Source: Pandoraea sp. PE-S2T-3 (GTDB lineage Bacteria > Pseudomonadota > Gammaproteobacteria > Burkholderiales > Burkholderiaceae). Taken from it: a DNA stretch of 64,000 bases. Location: assembly GCF_002179965.1 (NCBI RefSeq), contig NZ_NGUQ01000007.1, positions 496,001 through 560,000 of the forward strand. The letters are read 5' to 3'. Every line of letters begins with the position of its first letter. Within the stretch, counting starts at the first letter, position 1. The translations under genes and the position numbers were made by a program. The notes beneath the pieces are model-generated. The model saw nothing but the letters and a program-made list of their open reading frames with translations, made no database searches and had not been told where the DNA came from. Positions 18,130 to 30,813 of the stretch are shown piece after piece.

Positions 18130-19908
18130 ATGAATTCCGCATCGAGTTGCTTTGCCGTAACCGTCCATCGCCAACTTGCCATCGTGGCGCTGGCATTCGC
18201 CTCGTTGCCATTTCAGGCGACGGCGCAAACTTCGCCTTCTGCGCCAGCGGTCGACGCAGCGGTGTCAAATGCGCGTCAGCAGCAACTTCTGGAACAGCAG
18301 CGCCAAGCGCAAGAACGTGCGGCGGCGATCGGGGCGCCAGTCGTTCGCTCCGAGTTGCCCCCGTCCGACGGATTCCCTACGCTTGCAACGGAAGCACCTT
18401 GCTTTCGAATTGAGAAGTTCTCGCTGGAGGTGCCCGCAACGCTTCCGAAACACGCTCGGTCCGCCGGGGCATCGGCCCTTCCGATGGACCCGTTTGCGTT
18501 TGCGGCTACCTGGCTCTCCCACTATCGTGGCCAGTGTCTGGGACGTCGGGGCATCGCAACGATCACGGCCGGCCTGACGCAGGAGATTCTGGCCAAGGGC
18601 TACGTGACGACCCGTGTGCTCGTGCCTGAACAGGACCTCACCAGTGGCGAACTGAGGCTGGCCCTGATCCCCGGGATCATTCGGGATGTTCGTTTCTCCG
18701 ATGCCACGCAATACGGTACGTGGCGCACCGCATTCCCGACGTCATCGGGTGAGATTCTTGAACTGCGCGATCTGGAGCAGGGATTGGAGCAAATGAAGCG
18801 GGTGGCAAGTCAGGACGTCACCATGCAGATCATGCCGACTGAAGCACCGGGAGAATCCGATGTCGTCATTGACGTCAATCGTACGAAGCGATGGAGCGTG
18901 GTGACGTCCATCGACAACTCGGGCTCAAGAGACACGGGAAAACTACAGGGTAACCTCGCACTCGGAATCGACAATCCGTTGGGCTTGAACGACATCCTCA
19001 ACGTTGGCGCCAACCATGACCTGGCGTTTGCCGACAAGCGGTTCGGTTCGAACGGATGGAATGCCTTCTATTCAATTCCGTGGGGATACTGGACCGCCAC
19101 ACTGTCCGCCTACGCGAATCGGTACAACCAGCAGATCGCAGGGGTGAACGACACGTTCACGACTCGCGGGCAATCGCAGAACGTCGATCTCAAGCTGGCG
19201 CGCGTTCTCCAGCGTAGTCAAAGCAATGTATTGAGCGCTCAGTTCCGGTTGAGCAAACGCTTCGGGCGAAGCTACCTCGAAGACGCCGAGATCGATCAGC
19301 AGTACCGCAACAACACGTTCATCGAATTCGGGTTCGTCGATCGGCACTACATCGGCGCCGGGCAGTTCGACGGCAGCCTCATGTATCGACAAAGCGTTGC
19401 CGGATTGGGCGCTGCGCCGGACAACGCCTTGCCCGGCACGCCCACGTACCGCTTCAAGATGGCCGTGCTCGATGCCAACCTCTCACTGCCACTCGGTCAG
19501 TTGCCGTTACGCTATGTCACGACGTTCCACGGGCAATTCACTAGCGACGTGCTGCACTACATCGACGATTTGAGCATCGGCAGTCGATACACGGTGCGGG
19601 GGTTTGATGGCGAGTCGTCGTTGGCGGCTGAAAAGGGCTTCTACTGGCGCAACGAGTTGCAATGGGCGCTGGGTGCGTCCGGCGTCTCGCTGTTCGCTGG
19701 CGTCGATTACGGACGCGTGAGTGGTCCGAATGCCGTCTATCTCGCCGGCACACAACTCGCCGGGGCAGTCATTGGTGTGCGAGGCAATGCCAAGTTGCCA
19801 TTCGGCTTTGTCGCCGGGGAGGTCTTTGCAGGAACGCCCGTCTATAAACCGAAGACGTTCCAGACCGCCCACGCAACAGTGGGTTTCTCGCTCACGGCGC
19901 AGTTCTGA
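18130..19908 (+). CDS. cdiB: CdiB/FhaC-type outer-membrane TPS transporter
   Basis: 592 residues from the ATG at 18130, chosen because it gives a clean signal peptide (MNSASSCFAVTVHRQLAIVA... cleaved near QATAQ); an upstream in-frame start at 18049 would add an improbable leader. After a Gln-rich helical plug (QQQLLEQQRQAQERAAA) comes a POTRA region (CFRIEKFSLEVP through LALIPGIIRDVRF), then a 16-strand barrel containing the conserved YTVRGFDGESSL motif near residue 490 whose VRGF lies on the loop that enters the pore. It exports the exoprotein encoded divergently. In Burkholderia-type CDI loci cdiB usually lies downstream of cdiA-cdiI on the same strand, so the divergent order here is unusual. 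It ends at a terminator. Confidence 0.88.
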   Translation: MNSASSCFAVTVHRQLAIVALAFASLPFQATAQTSPSAPAVDAAVSNARQQQLLEQQRQAQERAAAIGAPVVRSELPPSDGFPTLATEAPCFRIEKFSLEVPATLPKHARSAGASALPMDPFAFAATWLSHYRGQCLGRRGIATITAGLTQEILAKGYVTTRVLVPEQDLTSGELRLALIPGIIRDVRFSDATQYGTWRTAFPTSSGEILELRDLEQGLEQMKRVASQDVTMQIMPTEAPGESDVVIDVNRTKRWSVVTSIDNSGSRDTGKLQGNLALGIDNPLGLNDILNVGANHDLAFADKRFGSNGWNAFYSIPWGYWTATLSAYANRYNQQIAGVNDTFTTRGQSQNVDLKLARVLQRSQSNVLSAQFRLSKRFGRSYLEDAEIDQQYRNNTFIEFGFVDRHYIGAGQFDGSLMYRQSVAGLGAAPDNALPGTPTYRFKMAVLDANLSLPLGQLPLRYVTTFHGQFTSDVLHYIDDLSIGSRYTVRGFDGESSLAAEKGFYWRNELQWALGASGVSLFAGVDYGRVSGPNAVYLAGTQLAGAVIGVRGNAKLPFGFVAGEVFAGTPVYKPKTFQTAHATVGFSLTAQF

Positions 19909-19924
19909 TTCGGTACCAAAGAAA

Positions 19925-19958
19925 AAGGGCCTAGCCATCGGCTAAGCCCTTAATTCTT
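19925..19958 (+). terminator. Rho-independent terminator after cdiB
   Basis: Stem AAGGGCCTAGCC / GGCTAAGCCCTT with a three-base loop and one mismatch, followed by a weak T-rich run (TAATTCTTG) and preceded by an A-rich run. It lies 16 bases after the transporter stop, between it and convergent gyrB. Confidence 0.75.
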
Positions 19959-20003
19959 GTGGTGCAACGAAGGCAGATCCGCAGAACGCCTTCGCAAGAC
20001 TAT

Positions 20004-20030
20004 GGCGCCAGTCGCAGTGACTCTGGCGCC
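20004..20030. repeat. 27-bp hairpin element, right copy flanking the CDI island
   Basis: Arms GGCGCCAG and CTGGCGCC with an 11-base loop, same orientation as the copy at 7122-7148. It lies between the cdiB terminator and the end of gyrB. It could act as the gyrB transcript end on the minus strand, but there is no T tract. Confidence 0.65.
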
Positions 20031-20047
20031 ATACGTCTACAAACGCC

Positions 20048-22546
<2,499 letters not shown>

Positions 22547-22701
22547 TCATTGCTGACGGTTTGCTGCTTCATGACCCTGTCGCTCCCAGGTACTTTTGGC
22601 ACCCGGAGAGCGATTTATCCTGCAAAAGGATCATCCTCTAGAAACGCCAAAGGGGCGCTCGGCCCCTTCGCGCATGGCGGCGCGTGTAGCGGAATTTCCG
22701 C

Positions 22702-23808
22702 TTAAATGCGCATCGGCATTACGACGTACTTGAACTCGTCGTTGTCCGGCAGTGTGATCAACGCGCTCGAATTGGCGTCGCCCAGACTGATCTTCACTTG
22801 CTCGACCTTCAGGTTGGCCAGCACGTCGAGCAGATACGTGACGTTGAAACCGATGTCCACCGAGTCACCGCTGTAATCGATTTCGATTTCTTCGCGCGCT
22901 TCTTCCTGCTCGGAATTGCTCGCGATGATCGTCAGCAGATTCGGCGCCAGTGTGAAACGCACGCCCTTGAATTTGTCCGACGTCACGATTGCGGCGCGCT
23001 GCAACGAACGATGCAGCTCTTCGCGGCTGATCGTGAAGCTGTTCGCGTAGCCCTTCGGAATCACGCGCGTGAAGTCCGGGAACTTGCCCTCGACCAGCTT
23101 CGACACCAGCTCGACGTTTGCAAAACGGAACTTGACCTGGCTCGGCGCCACGTCGATCTGCACGGGATCGTCGATGTCTTCCATCAGACGTTGCAGTTCG
23201 AGAATCGTCTTGCGCGGGATGATCACTTCCTGCTTGGCAAACTTCTCGCCGGCAATCTTCGTGCTGCTGTACGCCAGACGGTGACCGTCCGTCGCAACTG
23301 CCTTGATCTCTTCACCATCGACCACCAGCAGCATGCCGTTCAGGTAGTAACGGATGTCCTGCTGCGCCATCGCAAAGTGCACCATCGCCAGCAACTGGCG
23401 GAACGTGCGCTGCGGCAATGCGAAACTCGCGGCGTAATCCTTCGCCTCGGCCACGGTCGGGAAGTCTTCCGCTGCCAGCGTCTGCAACTGGAAACGGCTC
23501 TTGCCGGCCTGCACCGTCAGACGCTTGTCCGACAGCGAGAGCGCCACTTCGGCGTCCGGCATGTTGCGCAGGATGTCGAGCAGCTTGCGCGCCGCCACGG
23601 TGGTCGCCACATCATCGGCGCCTGCACCGCAATCGGCGGTCGTGGTGATCTGGAGTTCCAGATCGGTGGAGAGGAACGAGATGTCCTGTCCGTGCTTGCG
23701 AATGAGCAAATTGGCCAGAATCGGCAACGTATGGCGACGCTCGACGATGCCACTCACAATTTGCAGCGGCCGCAGCAGATTGTCTCGTTGAGTTTTGACC
23801 AATTGCAT
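22702..23808 (-). CDS. dnaN: DNA polymerase III beta sliding clamp
   Basis: 368 residues, the normal size, beginning MQLVKTQRDNLLRPLQIVSG and ending in YVVMPMRI, the family's C-terminal P-M-R-I/L signature. Three similar clamp domains make up the ring that tethers polymerase III, MutS, DNA ligase and Hda to DNA. The hydrophobic partner-binding pocket residues at the C-terminus (MPMR) are present. It lies 309 bases after dnaA on the same strand. Confidence 0.98.
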   Translation of the reverse strand: MQLVKTQRDNLLRPLQIVSGIVERRHTLPILANLLIRKHGQDISFLSTDLELQITTTADCGAGADDVATTVAARKLLDILRNMPDAEVALSLSDKRLTVQAGKSRFQLQTLAAEDFPTVAEAKDYAASFALPQRTFRQLLAMVHFAMAQQDIRYYLNGMLLVVDGEEIKAVATDGHRLAYSSTKIAGEKFAKQEVIIPRKTILELQRLMEDIDDPVQIDVAPSQVKFRFANVELVSKLVEGKFPDFTRVIPKGYANSFTISREELHRSLQRAAIVTSDKFKGVRFTLAPNLLTIIASNSEQEEAREEIEIDYSGDSVDIGFNVTYLLDVLANLKVEQVKISLGDANSSALITLPDNDEFKYVVMPMRI

Positions 23809-24117
23809 ATTTATCCTTCGTAGTAACTGTTAACGGGCGCCAGTTCCTGCTGATAACCCGAAGATTCCCTTACCAATCAATCGCTTGCAAAAGGGATAAC
23901 AGGGCGGAAAACGCTGTGGATGATCGGGGGACGCAATGTGCGCCGATCCGCTATTGTGCCCGAAAACACGAATTGCCCCCAAACCGCTCCCAGCTTATCC
24001 ACAGGGAAACGAGCAACCCCGCTCGCGCCCCGCCATGCCCCCCGGCATTGATGCTGCCGCCTACCTTTTGCCAATCCTTTGCCAATCTCTCGCCGGCCCT
24101 TCGCGCGACCTTTCCTT
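23809..24117. promoter_or_regulatory. dnaA-dnaN intergenic region with DnaA boxes
   Basis: 309 bases with one perfect DnaA box TTATCCACA at 23995-24003 and one 8/9 box (TGTGGATGA, minus orientation) at 23914-23922. It probably contains a dnaN promoter that responds to DnaA. Too few boxes for a convincing origin. Confidence 0.6.
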
Positions 24118-25698
24118 TTAGCCCTTGAGCGTCTGCTCCAGCACGTGCAACTCGTGGTTGAGTTGCGCATCCTTGCTACGCTCTTCGGCAATCTTGCGCA
24201 CGGCGTGCAACACGGTCGTATGATCGCGTCCGCCGAACAGTTCGCCAATCTCCGGCAGGCTCTTTTGCGTGAGCTCCTTCGCCAGATACATCGCGATCTG
24301 TCGCGGCCGTGCAATATTGGCAGGCCGCTTTTTCGAATACATGTCGGCGACCTTGATATTGTAAAAATCGGCGACGGTCTTTTGAATGTTTTCGACAGAA
24401 ATCTGACGATTCTGAACCGTCAGCAGATCTTTCAGCGCTTCTTTGGTCAGCTCGATCGTGATCTCGCGGCCATGGAACTTCGAATACGCCAGAATCTTGC
24501 GCAGCGCACCTTCAAGTTCGCGCACGTTCGAACGCAGGTGCTTACCGACGAAGAACGCCACGTCTTCCGACAACCCCACACCTTCGGCCTGCGCCTTCTT
24601 GATCAGGATGGCGACGCGCATTTCAAGCTCAGGCGGCTCGATAGCGACGGTCAGCCCCGAATCGAAGCGCGAAATCAGGCGGTCGTCGATGCCGGTGATT
24701 TCCTTCGGATACGTGTCGCTCGTGATGATCACCTGCGCACGGTTCGCAATCAGCGCCTCGAACGCGTAGAAGAATTCTTCCTGCGTACGGCTCTTGCCCG
24801 AGAAGAACTGAATATCGTCGATCAGCAACAGATCCAGCGAATGGTAATAACGCTTGAACTCGTCGAAAGCCTTGCGTTGGTAGGCCTTCACCACGTCAGA
24901 AACGTATTGCTCGGCGTGGATGTAGCGAATTCGCGGGTTCTGCTTCTCGGCCAGCAACTGGTTGCCGATGGCGTGAATCAAGTGGGTCTTACCCAGACCG
25001 ACGCCGCCGTACAGGAACAACGGGTTGTACGACGTACCCGGATTGTTCGCGACCTGAATCGCCGCCGCGCGGGCGAGCTGATTCGACTTACCCGTCACGA
25101 AGTTGTCGAAGGTCAGCACCGGGTTGAGCTTCGAGCGCTCGTAAATCGATTCGACCTCATGAGTCTGCGCCGGCTCTTGCGGCGTGACGCGCCAGTTGCG
25201 ACGCACGGCCTCGGCTTCGCTGGCTTCCAGATCGGGGCGCTCGCCATCGAGCGCCGCGCCGTCGGAACCATTCGATCCATGCGACGCATGTGACCCGTGC
25301 TGTCCGCCATGCGCACCGTTCATACCATTGGCGCCGTTGTTAGCGCCAGTCTGCGCGCCAACCGGCGTCGTACGCGCGGCCGGCGCCTGCGTGGCGGTCG
25401 GCGCCTGAGCGGGCGCGGGGGCAGGGGTGGACGACGGCACACGCATGCCGGCCTTCGGGTCGAGCACGAAGGTCACTTCGACCGGCTCGTTCCAGAAGTC
25501 GGACGCCATACTCTGGATGCGGCCCGAAAACTGGCTCTTCACCCAATCCAGCTTGAAGCGGTTGGGTGCACCAATTTTGAGCGTGCGCGAAGCCTCGTCG
25601 AAGTCGAGCGGCGCCAGCGGTTTGATCCACGTACGGAATTGCTGGGGCGTGAGCTCTTGCTCGAGACGCGTCGCGCAGTGTTGCCAGAAGTCGTTCAT
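24118..25698 (-). CDS. dnaA: Chromosomal replication initiator DnaA
   Basis: 526 residues. Domain I ([21 protein letters not shown]) is followed by a long disordered domain II at about 90-170 that is rich in Ala/Pro and then Gly/Asn/His. The AAA+ domain has Walker [10 protein letters not shown] near 229 and Walker [11 protein letters not shown] near 293; domain IV has the DNA-binding signature [15 protein letters not shown] near 494. All residues needed for ATP and DnaA-box binding are present. It starts 811 bases from rpmH, back to back. Confidence 0.98.
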   Translation of the reverse strand: MNDFWQHCATRLEQELTPQQFRTWIKPLAPLDFDEASRTLKIGAPNRFKLDWVKSQFSGRIQSMASDFWNEPVEVTFVLDPKAGMRVPSSTPAPAPAQAPTATQAPAARTTPVGAQTGANNGANGMNGAHGGQHGSHASHGSNGSDGAALDGERPDLEASEAEAVRRNWRVTPQEPAQTHEVESIYERSKLNPVLTFDNFVTGKSNQLARAAAIQVANNPGTSYNPLFLYGGVGLGKTHLIHAIGNQLLAEKQNPRIRYIHAEQYVSDVVKAYQRKAFDEFKRYYHSLDLLLIDDIQFFSGKSRTQEEFFYAFEALIANRAQVIITSDTYPKEITGIDDRLISRFDSGLTVAIEPPELEMRVAILIKKAQAEGVGLSEDVAFFVGKHLRSNVRELEGALRKILAYSKFHGREITIELTKEALKDLLTVQNRQISVENIQKTVADFYNIKVADMYSKKRPANIARPRQIAMYLAKELTQKSLPEIGELFGGRDHTTVLHAVRKIAEERSKDAQLNHELHVLEQTLKG

Positions 25699-26329
25699 GC
25701 AGCGTGTGTCCAGGTGGCGCGAAGCCCGTCTGACCTGTCCGGCAGTGTCATTGACCGCACTATCCGATACATCCGATATGGGGTCAGAACACCGAAAACC
25801 AAGTCGTCACCCGCGCCGGCATTGGGTGCCGGGGCATAGCGGAGAGGCGACTGGCCGGTACCCGAGTCAGGCCGACGGCGCAATGCAGAAGACCGGCAAA
25901 GCCTTGCCATGGCGCTGCGCTCGGGCTCTCGTCGCGCGCTCGGCCGTGCTTCGGCGCGCGCAGACGACAAAACCCGGCGCGCTATCCACATGGCGGCGTC
26001 ACCGGTACTCTGCTGGGAAAAAAATTGATGGGGGATTTTACCGCCAAAGCGTCGGCAAAGCGAGTTATCCACAGGAATGCCCACAGCACCGGCATCAGCA
26101 AGCGGGCGTGCCGCGTTAACCCGCTTGCGTTCGCACAATGGCTGCGCAAAACCCCGGCAATCGCGACGATTTGCCGCGACCCTTTGGATATCTTTTAACG
26201 ACGAACCGACGGATCGGCAGAAATTGATGTAACGGGCGATTTTCGCCAACAAATCAACGCCAAGTGGCGTCAGCGCGACAACCCCGGCCGCTATGGCGCA
26301 TGCCCGCCTTCCACGCGGACGCTAACCTA
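25699..26329. other. dnaA-rpmH gap; sparse DnaA boxes, conventional oriC position
   Basis: No credible gene; the 185-residue frame across it on the minus strand has no recognisable protein character. One perfect DnaA box TTATCCACA is at 26065-26073 and one 8/9 box CTATCCACA at 25982-25990, with a short AT-rich patch at about 26018-26042. It should contain the dnaA promoter. This is the textbook location for oriC, but box density is much lower than at 47 kb. Confidence 0.5.
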
Positions 26330-26358
26330 TTGACACACAACGGAAAAGCCGATTAAAT
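26330..26358 (+). promoter_or_regulatory. rpmH operon sigma-70 promoter
   Basis: TTGACA at 26330-26335 and TTAAAT at 26353-26358 with an ideal 17-base spacer, about 150 bases before rpmH. It should drive rpmH-rnpA-yidD-yidC. Confidence 0.8.
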
Positions 26359-26509
26359 AGCGGGTTCGTTAGAAAGACAACCGGATTCTTATCCAACTCC
26401 CGACGGCTGGACCGTGCGTGAAAGTCCTTGAATACGCAGGTTTTCACGGTGTCCATGTGGCGTTTCACGATGCTGCTGCGCGGGAATTTTTTCACACAGT
26501 GAGTGCATC

Positions 26510-26644
26510 ATGAAACGTACTTTTCAGCCTTCCGTGACGCGCCGCAAGCGCACCCATGGCTTCCTGGTTCGCATGAAGACCCGTGGCGGCCGCAAGGTCA
26601 TCGCCGCTCGTCGCGCCAAGGGCCGTAAGCGCCTGGCCGTTTAA
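26510..26644 (+). CDS. rpmH: 50S ribosomal protein L34
   Basis: 44 residues, beginning [19 protein letters not shown] and ending [10 protein letters not shown], the near-invariant sequence of bacterial L34. It is the first gene of the rpmH-rnpA-yidD-yidC cluster, facing away from dnaA. Shorter than the usual ORF cut-off but unambiguous. Confidence 0.98.
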   Translation: MKRTFQPSVTRRKRTHGFLVRMKTRGGRKVIAARRAKGRKRLAV

Positions 26645-26667
26645 TCGCGGTTCGGTCGTACCGCGGT

Positions 26668-27147
26668 TTGCGCGTCAAATCCGCAAGGCGCGAAGTCCCG
26701 GCATTGGGGTTTCCCAAAGCTGCGCGACTTCTCAAAACGGATGAGTTTTCATCCGTTTTTAGTTTGCGCCCTCTGCGTCGTAGCGCGCATTTCGTCTTGT
26801 ACATGCGTCGGCGGGAAACTGCGCCTGACGTCACTCCGGATACCGGTGCTACGCCCGATGAGGGCCGCATCGGTATCGTCGTCGGCAAGAAACATGCGCC
26901 GCGCGCGGTCACTCGCAACCTGATCAAACGTCAGGCCCGCGAGATGTTCCGACAGCGCCGCGTGTCTCTGGCCGGCTGGGACTTCGTGCTGCGACTGACC
27001 CGGCGCTTCGACAAAGGGACGTACACTGCGGCGGCCGCACCGGTTCTGAACACGCTGTGTCAGACCGAGTTCGCGCAGCTCTTCGATGCCGCTGAGAAAG
27101 CCGCACGCAAGAGCCGCACGACGAGCGACAAGACGGAAGGTAGTTAG
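26668..27147 (+). CDS. rnpA: Ribonuclease P protein component
   Basis: Up to 159 residues from a TTG at 26668, 23 bases after rpmH. The family core is present: [20 protein letters not shown] near the N-terminus and the RNA-binding RNR motif [13 protein letters not shown] near residue 85. A Thr/Pro/Asp insertion ([14 protein letters not shown]) lies between them, and the tail is basic. It binds the RnpB RNA to mature tRNA 5' ends. The exact start is uncertain because the region between rpmH and the conserved core has no ATG in frame. Confidence 0.95.
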   Translation: MRVKSARREVPALGFPKAARLLKTDEFSSVFSLRPLRRSAHFVLYMRRRETAPDVTPDTGATPDEGRIGIVVGKKHAPRAVTRNLIKRQAREMFRQRRVSLAGWDFVLRLTRRFDKGTYTAAAAPVLNTLCQTEFAQLFDAAEKAARKSRTTSDKTEGS

Positions 27148-27226
27148 TCCCCACACGGTAGCGCCCGAACCCGGGCATGCGCCGCCCACCCGGCCCCCAA
27201 AGGCCGGACTGACAGGCGGAATCGAG

Positions 27227-27583
27227 ATGCGAAGCGTGCTGTTGTTGCTCCTGCGCGGTTACAAGCTGGTGATCAGTCCCTGGCTGGGGAACCGTTGCCG
27301 CTTTCATCCGAGCTGCTCCGACTACGCACGCGAGGCCATCGTCGAGCACGGTGCCGGTTACGGCACTTATCTCGCGGCCAAGCGTCTATGCCGCTGTCAT
27401 CCGTTTCACCCCGGCGGTTTCGATCCCGTTCCGCCGGCTCGACACGCCCGTCCCGCTCCCGACTCCTCCGCTGAAGGCACCGATAAGGCTGCCGGCAGTG
27501 ATTCGTCGCGAGCAGAACGGTCTGTCTCGTCCAGGCCCGCGGCCGCATCGGCAGTCACGCGCCGCGCGCCGAGCCATTCCTGA
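27227..27583 (+). CDS. yidD: Membrane protein insertion efficiency factor YidD
   Basis: 118 residues from the ATG at 27227, chosen because the family starts with the amphipathic helix seen here ([20 protein letters not shown]); the longer frame from 27086 overlaps rnpA and adds no conserved residues. The Cys-rich core [16 protein letters not shown] and [15 protein letters not shown] is intact. The last 45 residues are a low-complexity Ser/Ala/Arg tail beyond the usual 70-85 residue protein. It helps YidC/Sec membrane insertion. Confidence 0.93.
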   Translation: MRSVLLLLLRGYKLVISPWLGNRCRFHPSCSDYAREAIVEHGAGYGTYLAAKRLCRCHPFHPGGFDPVPPARHARPAPDSSAEGTDKAAGSDSSRAERSVSSRPAAASAVTRRAPSHS

Positions 27584-27607
27584 GTTTCGTCCACCACGAG
27601 TTACCGC

Positions 27608-29260
27608 ATGGACATCAAACGCACCGTACTCTGGGTCATTTTCGCGCTGTCTGTCGTGATGCTTTTCGACAACTGGCAACGCGCCAATGGCCATTCGTCG
27701 CTGTTCTTCCCGGGCGCCGAAGTCTCCACCCCGGCCGGCACAGGCGGCAACGCGACCTCCGCCAACGACCTGCCGCAAGCCGCTAACGGCGCTGCGACGG
27801 GTAGCGCGCCGGGCAATGCGCCCGCCACTGCCGCTGCGCAGAAGGTACGCATCAACACCGACGTCTACGAAGCCGACATCAGCACGCAGGGCGGCACGCT
27901 GTCGTTCCTCGCGCTGAACAAGTGGCCGGACGCCGATGAGGCCGACAAGCACGTCGTGCTGTTCGACAACACCCCGAGCCATCAGTACTACGCTCGCACG
28001 GGGCTGATCGGCGGCGACTACCCGAACCACAACGACATCTTCACGATGGTGCCGGGCCCGACCACGTTGGAAGGCGACTCGCTGACCGTGAAGTTCGAAT
28101 CGCCGGTCAAGGGCGGCCTGCAACTGGTGCGTACCTACACGTTCCATCGCGGCAGCTACGTGATCGACGTGTCGAACACGATCGTCAACAAGACCGACGC
28201 GCCGATCAAGCCGACGCTCTACATGGAACTCGTGCGCGACGGTCGTGAGATCAGCGGCGCGAAGTTCTCGCACACGTTCACGGGCCCGACCGTGTACAGC
28301 AGCGAAGACAAGTTCCAGAAGATCACGTTCAGCGATATCGACAAGGACAAGGCCAAGTACGCCAAGCAGTCGAGCGACGGCTGGATCGGCATGGTGCAGC
28401 ATTACTTCGCCACGGCCTGGATTCCGAAGGAAGGCGTGCCGCGCGACAACTACATCGGCAAGCTCGACAACGGCCTGTATCGCGTCGGCGTGAAAGAGCC
28501 GCTCGCGAGCATCCCGGCAGGCGGCACGCAAACGGTTGACGCACGTCTGTTCGCCGGTCCGCAGGAAGAGCACATGCTCGAGCAGATTGCGCCGGGCCTG
28601 GAGCTGACGAAGGACTACGGTTACTTCACCATCCTCGCCAAGCCGCTGTTCTGGCTGCTCTCGAAGCTGCATGGCCTGATCGGTAACTGGGGTTGGGCGA
28701 TCATCGCCGTGACCGTGATCATCAAGCTGGTGTTCTTCCCGCTGTCGGCTGCAAGCTACAAGTCGATGGCGCGCATGAAGGAAATCACGCCGCGGATGCA
28801 GGCGCTGCGCGAACGCTACAAGGGCGATCCGCAGAAGATGAATCAGGCGCTGATGGAGCTGTACAAGACCGAGAAGGTCAATCCGTTCGGTGGTTGTATT
28901 CCGATCGTGATTCAGATTCCGGTGTTCATCGCGCTGTACTGGGTGCTGCTGTCGTCGGTGGAAATGCGCGGCGCGCCGTGGCTGGGCTGGATTCATGACC
29001 TCTCGACGCAGGATCCGTATTACATCCTGCCGGTGCTGATGGCCGTGTCGATGTTCATCCAGACCAAGCTGAACCCGACGCCGCCGGATCCGATGCAGGC
29101 CAAGATGATGATGTTCATGCCGCTGATTTTCTCGGTCATGTTCCTCTTCCTGCCGTCGGGCCTGGTGCTGTACTACGTGGTCAACAACACGCTGTCGATT
29201 GCCCAGCAATGGTCGATCAACCGCATGCTTGGCCAGAAGAAGGAAAAGAAGGCGGCGTAG
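27608..29260 (+). CDS. yidC: Membrane protein insertase YidC/Oxa1
   Basis: 550 residues. An N-terminal helix ([18 protein letters not shown]) is followed by an Ala/Gly-rich linker, the large periplasmic P1 beta-domain to about residue 345, and the five-helix insertase core from about 360 with the positively charged cytoplasmic hairpin ([20 protein letters not shown]). The C-terminus is basic ([10 protein letters not shown]), as needed for ribosome contact. It inserts membrane proteins alone or with SecYEG. It lies 24 bases after yidD and ends at a strong terminator. Confidence 0.98.
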   Translation: MDIKRTVLWVIFALSVVMLFDNWQRANGHSSLFFPGAEVSTPAGTGGNATSANDLPQAANGAATGSAPGNAPATAAAQKVRINTDVYEADISTQGGTLSFLALNKWPDADEADKHVVLFDNTPSHQYYARTGLIGGDYPNHNDIFTMVPGPTTLEGDSLTVKFESPVKGGLQLVRTYTFHRGSYVIDVSNTIVNKTDAPIKPTLYMELVRDGREISGAKFSHTFTGPTVYSSEDKFQKITFSDIDKDKAKYAKQSSDGWIGMVQHYFATAWIPKEGVPRDNYIGKLDNGLYRVGVKEPLASIPAGGTQTVDARLFAGPQEEHMLEQIAPGLELTKDYGYFTILAKPLFWLLSKLHGLIGNWGWAIIAVTVIIKLVFFPLSAASYKSMARMKEITPRMQALRERYKGDPQKMNQALMELYKTEKVNPFGGCIPIVIQIPVFIALYWVLLSSVEMRGAPWLGWIHDLSTQDPYYILPVLMAVSMFIQTKLNPTPPDPMQAKMMMFMPLIFSVMFLFLPSGLVLYYVVNNTLSIAQQWSINRMLGQKKEKKAA

Positions 29261-29309
29261 TAGTTTGAGAAATCCGGCATGCCCGGATTTCGCCGTCTGA
29301 CGAACGAAG

Positions 29310-29339
29310 CCGCCCGCGAGTCTCTCGCGGGCGGTTTTG
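29310..29339 (+). terminator. Terminator after yidC
   Basis: Perfect 11-bp stem CCGCCCGCGAG-TCT-CTCGCGGGCGG followed by TTTTG, between yidC and mnmE. A smaller hairpin of AAATCCGG and CCGGATTT arms lies just before it. Confidence 0.88.
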
Positions 29340-29372
29340 TTTGGTGCGTGTCAAAATGAGCCCTGTTTTTCG

Positions 29373-30779
29373 ATGACCCGTCCTATGAGCGCAACCTCCA
29401 ACGCCGCCCCGATTGCCGCCATCGCCACTGCCCCTGGGCGCGGCGGGATTGGCGTGGTGCGTGTGTCCTTCGGCAAGCATCGCGGCGACGCCGTTCAGGG
29501 TGTCATCGCACGACTCGTCGGGCAGCCGTTGAAACCACGCCATGCGTCGTATCTGCCGTTTCTCGATGGCGCCGGCGATGCACTCGACCGGGGGATTGCG
29601 CTCTACTTCCCGGGCCCGAATTCGTACACCGGCGAAGACGTGCTGGAGTTGCAGGGCCACGGCGGCCCGATCGTGCTGCAACTGCTCTTGCAGCGCTGTA
29701 TCGACGAAGGTGCGGCGCTCGGTGTTCGTCTGGCGGAGCCGGGCGAATTCACGCATCGCGCCTTTCTGAACGACAAGCTCGATCTGGCGCAGGCCGAAGC
29801 CGTCGCCGATCTGATCGAAGCGAGTACCGAAGCGGCCGCACGCTCGGCCAGCCGATCGCTCGACGGCGCGTTCTCGCGCGAGATTCATTCGCTGGTGGAT
29901 CTGGTGATCCATCTGCGCATGCTGGTCGAAGCGACGCTCGATTTCCCGGAAGAAGAAATCGATTTTCTGGAAGCGGCCGATGCGTTCGGGCAGCTCGAAC
30001 GTATTCGCACGCAGTTGGCGCAGGTGTTGTCGCAGGCCCGTCAGGGCGCGCTGCTGCGCGAGGGCATCAACGTGGTGCTCGCGGGGCAGCCGAACGTGGG
30101 TAAGTCCTCGCTGCTCAATGCGCTGGCCGGGGCCGAGCTGGCCATCGTCACGCCGATTGCCGGCACCACGCGCGACAAGGTGCAGCAGACGATTCAGATC
30201 GATGGTATTCCGCTGCACATCATCGACACGGCCGGCTTGCGCGAGACGGAGGATGAAGTCGAGCGCATCGGTATCGAACGTAGCTGGAACGAAATCGCGA
30301 AGGCGGACGCGGTGCTGCATCTGCTCGATGCCCGCACCGGCGTGACGGCGGAAGACGAGGTCATCGCCACGCAGTTGCCCAAGCACGTGCCGATCGTGCG
30401 CGTGTTCAACAAGACGGATCTGGCGAGCGAGCCCGCGACCGTGTTGCCGAAGGAGGGCACGGCGCCCCTCGGTGTCCGGCTGTCGGCGAAGGGCGGGCAG
30501 GGCATCGATCTGCTGCGCGCGGAGCTGCTGAAAATCGCCGGCTGGCAAGCGGGTAACGAAGGCGTGTTCCTCGCTCGCGAGCGGCACCTGACGGCACTGC
30601 GGGCCGCGCGTGAGCATGTCGAGATGGCGGACGCGCACGCACGGCAAAATGCGGGCGCGCTGGATCTCTTCGCCGAAGAACTGCGACTCGCCCAAGAGCA
30701 GTTGAGCACCATCACCGGTGAATTCACTTCTGATGATCTGCTCGGCGTGATCTTCAGCCGGTTTTGTATCGGAAAGTAG
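29373..30779 (+). CDS. mnmE: tRNA-modifying GTPase MnmE
   Basis: 468 residues from the ATG at 29373 (another ATG at 29385 is equally possible; 29337 is too long). The N-terminal tetrahydrofolate-binding domain begins [20 protein letters not shown]. The inserted G domain has G1 [14 protein letters not shown] near 240, IAGTTRDKV (G2), [10 protein letters not shown] (G3) and NKTD (G4). The catalytic C-terminal CIGK is present. With MnmG it makes the cmnm5/nm5 modification at U34 of tRNAs. Next step enzyme MnmC is at 41970. Confidence 0.97.
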   Translation: MTRPMSATSNAAPIAAIATAPGRGGIGVVRVSFGKHRGDAVQGVIARLVGQPLKPRHASYLPFLDGAGDALDRGIALYFPGPNSYTGEDVLELQGHGGPIVLQLLLQRCIDEGAALGVRLAEPGEFTHRAFLNDKLDLAQAEAVADLIEASTEAAARSASRSLDGAFSREIHSLVDLVIHLRMLVEATLDFPEEEIDFLEAADAFGQLERIRTQLAQVLSQARQGALLREGINVVLAGQPNVGKSSLLNALAGAELAIVTPIAGTTRDKVQQTIQIDGIPLHIIDTAGLRETEDEVERIGIERSWNEIAKADAVLHLLDARTGVTAEDEVIATQLPKHVPIVRVFNKTDLASEPATVLPKEGTAPLGVRLSAKGGQGIDLLRAELLKIAGWQAGNEGVFLARERHLTALRAAREHVEMADAHARQNAGALDLFAEELRLAQEQLSTITGEFTSDDLLGVIFSRFCIGK

Positions 30780-30813
30780 GCACCGCGCCGTCTGCTGCCC
30801 ATCGCAATGTTTG

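Noticed and set aside
25695-26252. 185-residue minus-strand open frame upstream of dnaA
   Set aside because: Arg/Ala-rich with no family features, spans DnaA boxes and the dnaA upstream region; most likely a high-GC chance frame.
25699-26329. oriC between dnaA and rpmH
   Set aside because: Expected textbook position, but only one perfect and one near DnaA box; kept as a weaker alternative to the 47 kb cluster.
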